Assembly (NCBI RefSeq): GCF_000218685.1
Contig: NW_006763301.1
Span: 1,178,001-1,242,000 of the forward strand
Length of the DNA stretch: 64,000 bases
Origin: Serpula lacrymans var. lacrymans S7.9
Taxonomy: Eukaryota; Basidiomycota; Agaricomycetes; Boletales; Serpulaceae
Direction: 5' to 3'
Part shown: piece by piece, positions 22,693-33,300 of the stretch
Position numbering within the stretch: the first letter of the stretch is position 1
Layout of the letters: each line of letters begins with the position of its first letter
Notes under the pieces: generated by a model
Told to the model about the DNA's origin: nothing
What the model saw: the letters and a program-made list of their open reading frames with translations, nothing else
Databases searched by the model: none
Made by a program: the position numbers and the translations under genes

Positions 22693-24194
22693 ACTGCAAA
22701 AAAACTGAGATTATCAACCGTGGAAATGTGGCACATTTTGGCCACAATTCCACAGGATATCAATCAGATAATGACCTCTCAACATTTTGCTCTTATGTCG
22801 ACATTTTTACTACATATTGACCAGATTCTCATGATGGACTTAGGTAGAAATAATGCGAAAGACTGTAACCACTTATCTGTAAATACTTGAATTTTGTAAC
22901 TCATTGCTAACTAATAATCAATAATTTAATTGTTCACCAATAACCACCATGTCCATAGACTCACTATCTTATCAACACACCCTGGACCCACAAATGAGCG
23001 TCCCCACTCAATATATTGCTCCAGACTTTGCAATCAGACGCCAGCAGGAGATTGACGCCAAGTTGGAGGAAGTAGAGGCTGCTGAGTATGAAATGACATA
23101 CCTGTGTCTATCTAATCTTAACCATGAGGTAACCATGAGGTGATTCATCATATTATCTCGTCATTTCACCAATAATGCTTTCAACAACCTCTTCAAAATC
23201 TCCACCATGATCTATAGCAACGCCTTGGATCAAGCATTGATGATCATTTGATCATCAAAACAATCTCTCACTCTTTCCAAGTCCCAAGAGATTATGGAGA
23301 AAAATAGGGAGTTGATTAATAGGTGAGTACCATACATCATACCATTGGAGAGGCTTCTGCCAGTGCATCACCAGGTCTTTAGGCCACATGCTAGAGTCTA
23401 TGGTGGAAGGGAAGGCAGGCAGGTTCTTCGCTTCAAGATTGTCAACACTGATTTTTCTGGTGAAGGCTTTGTTTATAGCATCCTACAAAAGTGAGCGTTG
23501 TTTGATCCCATCCCTCTATTCAAAATGGCAACTTATTTTTTTTAGGTTTTCAATTTCCGCTTGCATTTGCTTGTATGCACTCTGCAACCCAATATTTTCT
23601 GTGTCATACTTTCACCTGTTTGTCTGTCATGTCTCTGTAAGTTTGGTTAGTCTCTTTCATATCCTCTACTTCTCTGACAGCTACTTCTAATAACCAGGGA
23701 TTTGTATTAGGTGCTCTTTTGCTCAAGGGAGGTTCAGGATTGGGGCATGGTTTTGTGCTTTTGTGGGGTTTCGAGGGGAGAAAACAGGTATCTCATTGTT
23801 TGCCTAGTCATATATACATATATTCTCATCTGTCTACTCCATGAATGAAGTTTGTTTCCTGTCTGATTGACCTTGAGCGAGCGAGGATATTAATCTGTCC
23901 ATTCATATGAGGGACCAGGTTGATTCGGGTATAATTACCAGTGAATATTATATAATACACTAACATAAGTTCCAGTGGTTATTATATTATTGTCAAAAAT
24001 CCAACTACTCAGATTATACAAGTGAAAATGTGGTTGATACCTGGTTGTGATCTACTTGTAATGTGCATAGAACCCGTTCATTTTCAACTCATTTTGATGT
24101 GGAGTGATCTGATCAACATGTGGTTGGAATGTGGTGAATATGTAGGGATTTCCGGGACATTGCGACATTGCATAATCTGAGTTTTTTCGCAGTG
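22693..24194. mobile_element. CACTA-like DNA transposon, non-autonomous, 1.5 kb
   Basis: Ends are inverted repeats of about 22 bases: CACTGCAAAAAAACTGAGAT at the left, and the complement at the right reads CACTGCGAAAAAACTCAGAT. It is flanked by TAG on both sides (22690-22692 and 24195-24197), and the right copy of the duplication has the uninterrupted site at about 52826. CACTR-type ends with 3-bp target duplications are the signature of the CACTA/EnSpm superfamily. Inside I see only short frames (for example 22949-23143, MSIDSLSYQHTLDPQMS) and no transposase, so it is probably non-autonomous. AT-rich subterminal ATGTGG-type repeats occur near both ends. Confidence 0.7.
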
Positions 24195-24299
24195 TAGGTA
24201 GTACATTTACGTCCGCAATCGCTTTTTACTGCTACTTCACCTTACGACCTTACAAAGTCAAGGCCAAAGCCATCTTTTAGAAAATAAGATCAGAATTAA

Positions 24300-24940
24300 T
24301 GGGAACTAGGAAAGGTTGACAAAAAGACCGGTGCACCAAATCCCCTGCGGTCCACAAAGGTTCAACCTAGTAACCAACTGTAAAAACCTAGACATTATGA
24401 AAACCTCAGTTGTGTTATAACAAGCTGTATCTGTGAGTACCTGAACATTATGAAAATTAGATAAAAAAGACTATTAATATGTGTATCATAACATGAAATA
24501 AATGGAACATACCATCAGTTGTGTTATAACAAGCTGAGGGGAAAGGAAGTTGGTTTGAATAGATATCAACCTCCCGACGTGTTGGTCATGTGACCTTTTT
24601 GGCATTCTGCTTGTAATGTAGATAGGTTCCAACACTGACCACATCCTGTACATCATCTTTTTAGTTTTTTCGATTTCTGTTTCACCTTTTATCCATCCTC
24701 AGGTATCAGCAGTTGCCCTTTCTGCAGCGTTGTCGTATCTTGCGATTGGTCTCAGTGATGGTACTGTTCTCATGTACTGCCATTTAGACCAGTCTATATT
24801 TTCAGGTTCCACCTCTCTAACAGCTTTACCCAAAACAAGGACGGTTCATGAATCTCTGGCTGAACCAATTACTGGTCTAGGTCTCAAGGAGCCTACCAAA
24901 ACCAACCCCAACTTGCATCTGTTCATTGTAGCGATCAAGG
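24300..24940 (+). pseudogene. VPS11 pseudogene, segment 1 (exons 4-5)
   Basis: Homologous to 53646-54028 of the intact VPS11. It begins abruptly inside exon 4 (GGGAACTAGGAAAGG) after a deletion of the gene start, is split by a MITE-like insertion (24379-24634), then continues through exon 5 (LPKTRTVHESLAEPITGLG) to 24940, where Gypsy-1 begins. The homologous text resumes after Gypsy-1 at 39045. Confidence 0.85.
24379..24634. mobile_element. MITE-like insertion, 256 bp
   Basis: Absent from the matching place in the intact VPS11 (within exon 4, about 53718). The ends form imperfect inverted repeats: TGTAAAAACCTAGACATTA at the left; the right end complement reads TGTTGGAACCTATCTACATT. A 22-bp direct repeat (TCAGTTGTGTTATAACAAGC..) occurs at 24406-24427 and 24515-24536. 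No coding capacity. The target duplication could not be resolved, so the exact ends are uncertain by a few bases. Confidence 0.5.
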
Positions 24941-25355
24941 TGTAACAACCAAGAGTTTGTTACTCTGGCGCACAACTCAGACAAGCTATAGAGAGGATGA
25001 TGAGGGAGTGGTTACCTTTTAGGCTTCAACAAGTTAGTTGTGAGGATACAACAGGAGGACTTGCTGAGGAGTCTCCTTGATCTATTGGGGTATATATACT
25101 ACTACAGGTTTGTTTGTACATATGTACTATACAGTTGATGAAGGCAGTGGCTGATGATGTCAGAGGGCGCAGCCCATGTGACCAGCTCCACTGCGTGAGA
25201 TACCTGTAGCTAAAATAAGAAGGAAGGCAGTGCAGCGCGAGAAAGAGGAGTTTGAACAAAGGGGAAAGTGCTGCATGGCACAGTGTGTGAAAACTACAGA
25301 AAAAGGTTAAAGAGGAGAATGAAAATTAAAGGTCCGAAAATTGTGTATCGTAACG
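24941..25355 (-). repeat. Gypsy-1 LTR, left (3' LTR of the minus-strand element)
   Basis: Begins TGTAACAACCAAGAGTTTGT and ends ATCGTAACG; the terminal G is a change from the CA expected and seen in the other LTR. A G-rich polypurine tract (AGGAGGGGGG on the minus strand) lies just inside the element, as expected next to a 3' LTR. Confidence 0.8.
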
Positions 25356-25366
25356 CTACCCCCCTC

Positions 25367-26168
25367 CTAAGGCTCGACTTCCAGGCTCGACCAAGTACCA
25401 GAGGTAGTAGTTAAATTTTCGGGCATAGGTTGAAAAAGGGAATTAAAAAGTTTTGAATCCATGCCTTTAAGGTTTCTAGGAGCCGAGGGATTCTTAGAAT
25501 AAAATTCGCAAACAGCATTGCGGGAATTGTCCAGATGGGCTTCTGGTTCCCACATTCTGTCCTTGTCTCCATAACCCCTCCATAGGACTAGGAACTTCAA
25601 TTTTCCACGCTTCAAGCGTGCATCCACCACTCGTTTGACTTCGAACTCTTCTTCACCTTCCTGGGTGACTACAACTGGTCCGGGCCAGTCTACGCGCTGT
25701 CCCGGCAGCGGCCCTTTGTAGGGTTTCACACGGCTAATATTGACCGTAGGTACTACCCTCATTCGTTTTGTGAGTTCCAGCTCCACTGCATTGGGTTTGA
25801 CTTCCTTAATCCGGTAAAGACCAATCCACTTTTCAGTCAGTTTTCTAGACTGCCGATCTTTTACTTTCAAGTGGTCGGTATCTAACCAGACCAGGTCGCC
25901 GACCTTGTAGTCAGGGGCCTTAGAGCGTCTACGCTCTGCCCTGTCTTTCATCTGCTCTGCAGTTTTGAATAGCGCTTTGCGCGTTTTGTCTAAGACAGAC
26001 TTCATGTCCTTGGCCATGTTACCAGCAGCCTTGTTCTTGCTTTTGCCTGGTTCTACACCCATTCTAGGAAGGTATGATCTTGTAACCTCAAATGGTGCTT
26101 TTCCTGTAGCCGATGACTGTTTGAGAACTGGGCTATCTTTAGCCACTTGGCCCAATCTGTCTGTTTGT
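25367..26168 (-). pseudogene. Gypsy-1 integrase C-terminal part and chromodomain
   Basis: Minus-strand frame with the end of an integrase (KAPFEVTRSYLPRMG, DLVWLDTDHLKVK, KLTEKWIGLYRIKEV, NISRVKPYKGP) and a chromodomain (EFEVKRVVDARLKRGKLKFL, VLWRGYGDKDRMWEPEAHLD). The upstream end is cut at 26168 by the solo LTR, and the first 50 or so residues are frameshifted: TDWAKWLKIAQFSNS lies in another frame. Taken together with 34929-35588 it makes one integrase split by the insertion. Confidence 0.8.
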
Positions 26169-26663
26169 TGTAACAACCAAGAGTTAGTTACTCCGGCGCA
26201 CACAGGAACACACTATAGAGAAGATGAAGAGGGAGTGGTTACCCCTTAAGATGCAGAGAGTTAATTGGTATACAACAGGAGGACTCGCTGAGTCCTTCCC
26301 CAAGATCTACTGGGGTTTATATACTAATACAGTTTTGTTTGTATATATGTACTGTACAGTTGCTAGAAGCAGTGGCTGCTGATGTCATGGGGTCTAGCCC
26401 GTGTGACCAGCTCCACTGTGTGAGATACTTGTATCTAAAATAAGAATAAAGGCAGCGCCGCATGAGAAAGGTGGAGTTTGAACTAAAAGGGGAAGTGCCA
26501 CATGGCACAGTGTGAAAACTACAGTACAAGGTTAAAGCGGAGAATGAAATTTAAAGGAAAGGTCCGAAAATGAAAAGTAAAGTAAATGGTCACATAACTG
26601 GTCATGTGACTTGGAAAATAAAAGTAGAAGTACAAAAGTGAAGCATAAGTAGGTGCTGGTATG

Positions 26664-27291
26664 TGTGAGGAATCGATTTTTCTTATCGCATTCCCGTCAT
26701 GTCGTGGTTAGCAGACTCGATCCCCGTCACTCCTCTTGCCCTTGGACTAGAGATTACAGCAGGTGTCTTATTACTTTTATCATTTTTCTTCTTATTCTCT
26801 CTTCACACTCACGTTCTATCGTATCTACAACGAGGTAGACTTGTTGTCGACCCTCGAGAAGATATCCAGATGACATAGTCACGATCCAGTGCTATGTCTG
26901 GGAATACTTCGGAGGAATATTGATAAGCGAAGAAGGTTGTAAGTCAGCGCCTTCTCATGGGCTTACTGATACAGCCAATCGTACATCCCTTACCAATACG
27001 TTTTCTCATACGATTAGTAAAGACGATAGATCGGACCACTTTCCTCCTTTTTCCTTATTGGTTAGCTAGCTGGTCAGACCACTTTCTTAGTACTTCCCTT
27101 TCTCGGTCTGACCATCGTCGTTCACTATATAGAGAAGTACATACTCGATGTATTGTTCTCCAGTTCAATATTAGTTTGGATTTGCGCTCTTACCGATACT
27201 CTTCATTCTCATACTCTGATTCACCGCCTTCAAGGAAGGACTTGACCAGACATTGGGCTTTGTTATATAGCTTCGTATTTGTTGCCTGACA
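26664..27291 (+). repeat. Gypsy-2 5' LTR
   Basis: Starts TGTGAGGAATCG, ends GTTGCCTGACA. Identical to the 3' LTR except at 26688, 26820 and 27105; each difference is a transition inside a CpG that is intact in this copy. Confidence 0.92.
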
Positions 27292-27548
27292 AAATATTGA
27301 ACTCACCTACCTCGAATCCTTTTCCAGAGCCCCTCTTTGGAAAACCGTTTCCTTACACCCTGAAAAAGACTGTCGTTGCCACTGCACCGGTCTAAACCTT
27401 CATCATCACCTTCTCCACCTCTCTACCATCCCTATCCCTCTCCTCACTATCGTCATCGACCTCTCACTATCCACACCATTACACCTATTGTCGTTCAGTC
27501 TTCTCAAACTGGACGCCTTCTCTACCATCACCGCTCTCGTCCAATTCT

Positions 27549-28052
27549 TTGCGTTCTTTGCCATCATCAGATACCTACAAACCGGACTTGTCAGCGACGT
27601 CGTATACCTCCATCGTGTCTACCTCCCAACAGCTCTCAGAAGAGTGGGTATCAGAAGCGGACCGCAGACACCAGAAAGATTTCCTCGCAGCTCTCAACAA
27701 ACCGCTCCCGGTCCTCCCCGTCCCTACCAAAGCCCGTACTCCAGACGCGGAAGGAACGGTCGAACAGATCACTGAGTTGTATCAAGACTCCTCTGCTTCG
27801 TCTTCTCCAATTGATCCGATCGAGGATATCATCCTCGACATAAACGACGCACTCGCTCTCACCCAATCCATCTTTTACCATTCTGCCATCTGTAGGAGAA
27901 ATTCTCGCAGTCTCGAGGAGATACTCCAACATCTCCGACAGAGCACGGAGAGAACTTTTAATCTTCATATCCCTGCGGCACGAACAAATTCCGTTGATAG
28001 ACTACTTCGAGAGCCTAGTACGCCCGAGTTACGAGAACACTCAGAGGGTTAA
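27549..28052 (+). CDS. Gypsy-2 upstream ORF a (167 aa), unrecognised
   Basis: An open frame between the 5' LTR and gag, starting MRSLPSSDTYKPDLSATSYT. It has proline-rich linkers (NKPLPVLPVPTKA) and a helical stretch (EEILQHLRQSTERTFNLHI). It overlaps the following frame by about 59 bases (+1). I recognise no domain. Canonical Ty3/Gypsy elements have no protein here, so it could be an accessory gene, a captured host exon or the N-terminal part of one frameshift-expressed product with the next frame. Confidence 0.5.
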   Translation: MRSLPSSDTYKPDLSATSYTSIVSTSQQLSEEWVSEADRRHQKDFLAALNKPLPVLPVPTKARTPDAEGTVEQITELYQDSSASSSPIDPIEDIILDINDALALTQSIFYHSAICRRNSRSLEEILQHLRQSTERTFNLHIPAARTNSVDRLLREPSTPELREHSEG

Positions 28053-29031
28053 GCTTTTGAAAGGAATAGCCAACGTACAAGAACGAAACCTGCAACTTAT
28101 TTCGCAGAGCCACATCCCAGATCTCCTCGATCTTTATCGAATCCGCCCTCTCGTTTTTCCAGACATACCCAGCCGCCTCCTCCCTTACGACTTCGAACAC
28201 ACCTTGCTTTGTGGCATTGTGTTAAGGAAGAGGCCTAACGAGGAACCTACCTACGATATCCCGTCCTCATTTTTTACATCTGACTACTACGACACCTACT
28301 CCGCCTCTCCTGTCAGTTACCAACCCATCCAGTACTTCTGCATCGGCAATCATCTGGACCACCTTTCTATTGTCCAATATCTGACACGACTTCGCCGAAC
28401 TCTCTACCTCCCTGAAGTCCAAGATCTTGACGCATTCGGGCCGCGGTTTGGTCTTCAACACAGCACTTCTGTTATAATCGTCACGCCCTCTACTAAAGAT
28501 CATATTCGACGAGTTGTTGCTGCGTTAGCACGATTTGATCAACTCATCGCGACTGCTCAGAGGAAATCCCGTGACGGAGAAGACTACACGACCGAAATCG
28601 ACAACATTCGACACGTTTCAGAATACGTCGACGAATATTACTGGATCCTAGAAATCCTCACTCCATTTGTTGTTAACCAACAATCTGATCACCCCGAACG
28701 TTTCATTGTTACAGTTCTCCAAAGCGATTTCTGGGCCGTTATCAACCATAGCTCACGGACTCGTATCTATTCGCAGTACTCTTACACCTACCAAGGTCGG
28801 AGAGGAGAAGCACCGCTCATCCCGTCGGTTGAACAACTTTTTGCACCTTGTGCAGAAAGGATAGAACGAGAAACAGGAAGTTCATTAACAGATATACTTG
28901 GAGGAGAATCTAGCAGCGAAACCGAGTCAGAAAGTGAAGAGTCTACTCAGGACGTAGAATACTGGAGACCCCGAGAAGCAGAAGGAGGAGACTTCCCTAG
29001 TAATTTTACGTTTGACCCAGACTTTGAGTGA
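27994..29031 (+). CDS. Gypsy-2 upstream ORF b (345 aa), unrecognised
   Basis: A long frame lying wholly between the 5' LTR and gag. Hydrophilic, with helical segments (LFEHTLLCG-type and HIRRVVAALARFDQLIAT) and an acidic C-terminal tail (SSSETESESEESTQD). It begins with a TTG-position residue in the open frame, so the real start may be an ATG downstream or a fusion to ORF a. It is in the same frame as gag, separated by stops over about 285 bases, which hints at an ancestral readthrough or fused reading frame. No domain recognised. Confidence 0.55.
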   Translation: MIDYFESLVRPSYENTQRVKLLKGIANVQERNLQLISQSHIPDLLDLYRIRPLVFPDIPSRLLPYDFEHTLLCGIVLRKRPNEEPTYDIPSSFFTSDYYDTYSASPVSYQPIQYFCIGNHLDHLSIVQYLTRLRRTLYLPEVQDLDAFGPRFGLQHSTSVIIVTPSTKDHIRRVVAALARFDQLIATAQRKSRDGEDYTTEIDNIRHVSEYVDEYYWILEILTPFVVNQQSDHPERFIVTVLQSDFWAVINHSSRTRIYSQYSYTYQGRRGEAPLIPSVEQLFAPCAERIERETGSSLTDILGGESSSETESESEESTQDVEYWRPREAEGGDFPSNFTFDPDFE

Positions 29032-29316
29032 ATAAAAAAGAGACTCGTTATCTAGAAAGACTTGTTATATAAATCCGTTATCTAACCCGTTGAAAATCTG
29101 GAGCCCTATCGAGAACCCCGTCCTCTGGTCACTCCCGACACACCCCCCCCACAATCTCTAGGAGCTGCTGCGGAAGCTCTAGAACCCGACGAACTGTATC
29201 AGTCAGCAGGACCAGAAAACTTTCCTCCCCCACCTCTGACTCCAGAACCCGAAAACCAACCCGACGATTGGTTCGATCAGGAATCTTTAGACCTTGAACC
29301 TGATCTAGCAGCAGCA

Positions 29317-30378
29317 ATGGCCGACGAAACAAATCAAGGAAGCAAAGCTGTCCTTGCCACTCCTCCATTCGAATTCACCGGTAAAAAGGAAACATACGTT
29401 GACTGGAAGAACGCTTTAGCAAACTACTTTTTCGCCTATCCCAGAAGTTTCCAAACCAACTCCTCCAAAATCCTCTTTGCACTATCCCGAATCTCGTCCG
29501 ATAAAGCCAATGACGCCTGTCATACATGGAAGGCGAATTTCAACAACAAAACCGCAGTGCTAGGAGACCTATTTGCACCGCGAAATTGGGGAACTATCTC
29601 AGAATTCATCAAGGAATTAGATAACGAATTCCTGGACCCCCATCTCAAGTTGAAAGCAGAGATTGCCCTTCACGATTACGAACAACGAGAGATGACGGTA
29701 GACGCATATTTTGGAGGACTCAAATCCAAACTTGTGGAAGCAGGATTACCACCAGACGCAGATGAAAGTTATCCGTTCATTCACAGTATCCTTCGCCGCA
29801 ACCTCTCTCAATTCCTTCGTGATCGTATCTCGCAACAGGAAAACCTACCCACCACGTACTTAGAGTGGAAGGCAGCGGCAAGGAAATGGGAACAGCGAAA
29901 TGAAGAACTTAATCTGGAAAGGAGGAGAGATAAACCACCTCAACAGAGGCTGCCAACTCAGTACCAACGATATCAACCGCGCTATCAGCAGAACCAAGAC
30001 TACTCTCCACCACAGCATCGACAGACAGTACCGCGAACAGAGACGCGAAGACCACGGTATATCCAACAGCGACCGTATTATACTCCATCTCATAGACCAC
30101 CGCCCCAGAATGCAGTCCATCCAAACACAGCAGGAACGTTTGGAGGATCAGGTGTACCTATGGAGATTGGGAGTTCCAACACGCAGAGACAACATCGGCC
30201 CAACCCGAATGTTACTTGTTACAATTGTGGCGAACGAGGCCACATTGCTAGAAATTGCCCACATGGAAAGATGGCAATACGATATATGGAAACGGAGGAA
30301 ACCAAAGACACTCCCACTACATCGTCATTAAAAGAAATCGAAGCACCCCCGAAGGATTTTCAGAAAGGTCAGGAGTAA
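29317..30378 (+). CDS. gag: Gypsy-2 Gag (353 aa)
   Basis: Start MADETNQGSKAVLATPPFEF. The frame stays open upstream for about 75 codons without an ATG, so the N terminus may be longer. A retrotransposon Gag core follows (YVDWKNALANYFFAYPRSFQ, ISEFIKELDNEFLDPHLKLK, LHDYEQREMTVDAYFGGLKS). Then a Gln/Arg/Pro-rich linker and one CCHC zinc knuckle, CYNCGERGHIARNC, near residue 310, which binds the element RNA. The last 124 bases overlap pol in the -1 frame, as expected for expression of Gag-Pol by -1 frameshifting. Confidence 0.9.
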   Translation: MADETNQGSKAVLATPPFEFTGKKETYVDWKNALANYFFAYPRSFQTNSSKILFALSRISSDKANDACHTWKANFNNKTAVLGDLFAPRNWGTISEFIKELDNEFLDPHLKLKAEIALHDYEQREMTVDAYFGGLKSKLVEAGLPPDADESYPFIHSILRRNLSQFLRDRISQQENLPTTYLEWKAAARKWEQRNEELNLERRRDKPPQQRLPTQYQRYQPRYQQNQDYSPPQHRQTVPRTETRRPRYIQQRPYYTPSHRPPPQNAVHPNTAGTFGGSGVPMEIGSSNTQRQHRPNPNVTCYNCGERGHIARNCPHGKMAIRYMETEETKDTPTTSSLKEIEAPPKDFQKGQE

Positions 30379-33300
30379 GCACGGACTCTCTGACCCGAAA
30401 TGTTGTACTTAACCCTCGTAAATTACCAACGACTGCAATGAAACGAGTTGATCAACATCTACGTGCTGTAACCGAAACCTACGCAAAGCCACATTCACCG
30501 GAATGGTTGGCCAGACGAATCAAAGACCAGAAACCAGAAAGAGCAAGAGCTCTGTTACGAAACTGGGCCCATAAAGATCACTACGAGCATATCACCCTGC
30601 AGGCGATACAGATGCTAAAGAACCACGACGAAGAGAACATTATAGAACGCATCCATGCTTACACCTCGCCGCACAACCCTACGTCAAAACGAAGTCTCCA
30701 TATCATTTCTCAAGTCACTACCATAGACGACAGACAGACATTCACCGTCCCAACCCTTATCGACTCTGGTTGCACCAACTCGGTTATCGATCGAAGCCTG
30801 GTTGACAAGTATACCCTCAATACTACGCCTCTGCCCGTCCCTCTTGACGCTGCGGGAGCCGATGGTCGTTCCCAGAAAGTAACACACTATGTCACTCTTC
30901 ACATCAATGTGAAAGGGAAAGAACATTTGATAGATGTCATCGTAGCATCTCTACTTTCACCACGCATACTGCTTGGATACGACTGGTTGATACTGACGAA
31001 TCCAACAATTGATTGGCGGACCAACAAGATTACCTTCCCTACTGATGATCCGGAGTATCATCCTGAAGAAGGGGATAAAGTTCTAGCCGTCGATCTTGAA
31101 ACACGAATTATGGAGATAACACAGCTAGAATTGAACGCCTTTGCCACTAAAAGTCAACAAATCGCTGAATCCTCCGAAAAGGCAAAGTCAAAGCTCACCT
31201 TCCGAGATGTCGTTCCTCCAATCTACCATGAATTTGAACCCGTCTTCACCAAAGAATCATTTGACAAACTTCCCCCGAAACGTCCTTGGGACCATGCAAT
31301 TGAGCTAATACCCGAGGCTAATGGTCTTGACTGCAAAACGTACCCTCTTAGCCGAGATGAACAACACCATCTAGACGAATTCCTTAACGAAAATCTAACA
31401 AGTGGACGGATTCGAGTATCCAAATCACCTTACGCATCACCATTCTTCTTTATCAAAAAGAAAGATGGCTCACTACGCCCTGTCCAAGACTATCGCAAGC
31501 TGAATGAACTTACCATAAAGAATCGCTACACCCTCCCCCTCATATCCGAACTCATCGATAAACTCAAAGGTGCCAATTACTTCACAAAACTAGACGTACG
31601 ATGGGGATACAACAACGTCCGAATCCAAGAAGGAGACGAACACAAGGCCGCTTTCAGGACCAATCGCGGCCTGTTTGAACCCCTTGTCATGTTTTTCGGA
31701 CTTACCAACTCGCCAGCGACCTTCCAGACCATGATGGACCACCTCCTAAGAGAACTGATCACGGAAGGAAAAGTTATTGTATATTTAGACGATATTATGA
31801 TCTTCACGGAAACACTCGAAGAACATCGTCAAATAGTCACCAAAGTCCTCCGTATCCTCCAACAAAATCAGTTGTATCTTAAACCAGAGAAGTGCGAATT
31901 CGAGAAACAGGAAGTCGAGTATTTAGGCATGATCATCTCCAAAGACACTATCCGTATGGATCCGTTAAAAGTCGCAGCGGTCGCTGACTGGCCCGCACCA
32001 AAGAACAAAAGAGAACTCCAATCATTCTTAGGGTTCTCCAATTTCTACCGACGATTTGTCAAAGACTACGGACGAATTGCGAAACCACTCACTGTACTCA
32101 CCGGAAAAGTTGACTGGACCTGGAAAGACGAACAAGAGACGTCCTTTGAAACGTTGAAGAAAACGCTTACTACCGCCCCCACCCTTGCTATACCAAATGA
32201 CGACGACCCATTCAAACTAGAAACCGATGCCTCTGACTTCGCTGTAGGAGCCGTCCTATCCCAGAAACAAAACGACAAATTCAGACCCATAGCATTCCTC
32301 TCGAAAGCCCTTACCCCTGCAGAACGAAACTATGAAATTTATGACAAAGAGATGCTCGCAGTTATGACGGCGTTAGATGAATGGCGACATCACCTTGTAG
32401 GATCGAAGCACCCCTTCACCATCTTCACAGATCACCAAAACCTCCTCTACTTCCGTCAACCTCAGAAATACAATCGACGCCAAGCTCGATGGTCATCCCA
32501 GCTTGCAGATTATAATTTTAAAATGGAACATGTCAAAGGGAATCAAAATATGAAGGCTGACCTGTTAAGCAGACGAATTGATCATCCTAAAGGCACAAAC
32601 GATAACGAGGATCAGATACTTCTCCCAGACGTACATTTTGAATTACTTGACACCAACGAAGGATACCTACCAGATATACGTCAAAGCTTCCAGAAACAAG
32701 ACGACGTAGTAAAGAAGAACTTGAAAGAGAAGCCGGATACCTGGAAGATGAAGGATAGGATCGTCTGGATCAAGAGAGAGTCCGCGACGAGTTCCTACCC
32801 GATCCCATTAGCTGACCGAGTATACGTTCCCCGAAATCACGAACTAAGGGCGCGAATATTGAAAGATCATCACAACGAAGCCCTGGCTGGACACCCAGGA
32901 GAAAGAACAATGTTTGAACGAGTGAACCGAGAGCTCTGGTGGCCAAGTCTTCGTACTGATATCAGACGGTATGTACGAGGGTGCGAGAGTTGTCAACGCA
33001 CCAAGGCACATCGGACAAAGCCTAACGCCCCTCTACACCCGAACCCGATACCAGATCGACCTTGGCAGATTATCACCACCAATCTCATAGGCGCATTACC
33101 GGAATCCAAGGGCTACACCGCCGTTCAGGTCTTTGTTGACCGATTTAGTAAAATGGCCCATTTCGTCCCCACCTTCGTCACTCTCGACTCGGCCGGTTAT
33201 GCACGTCAACTCCGAGATAATGTAATACGACTCCACGGAATTCCTGAAAAGATCGTCTCCGATCGAGGTCCTCAATTCATGTCTCGATTCACAAAAGACT

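Noticed and set aside
26957..27289. 110-codon open frame inside the Gypsy-2 LTR, repeated at 34577-34909
   Set aside because: Lies within the LTR and is duplicated only because the LTR is; no start context or domain.
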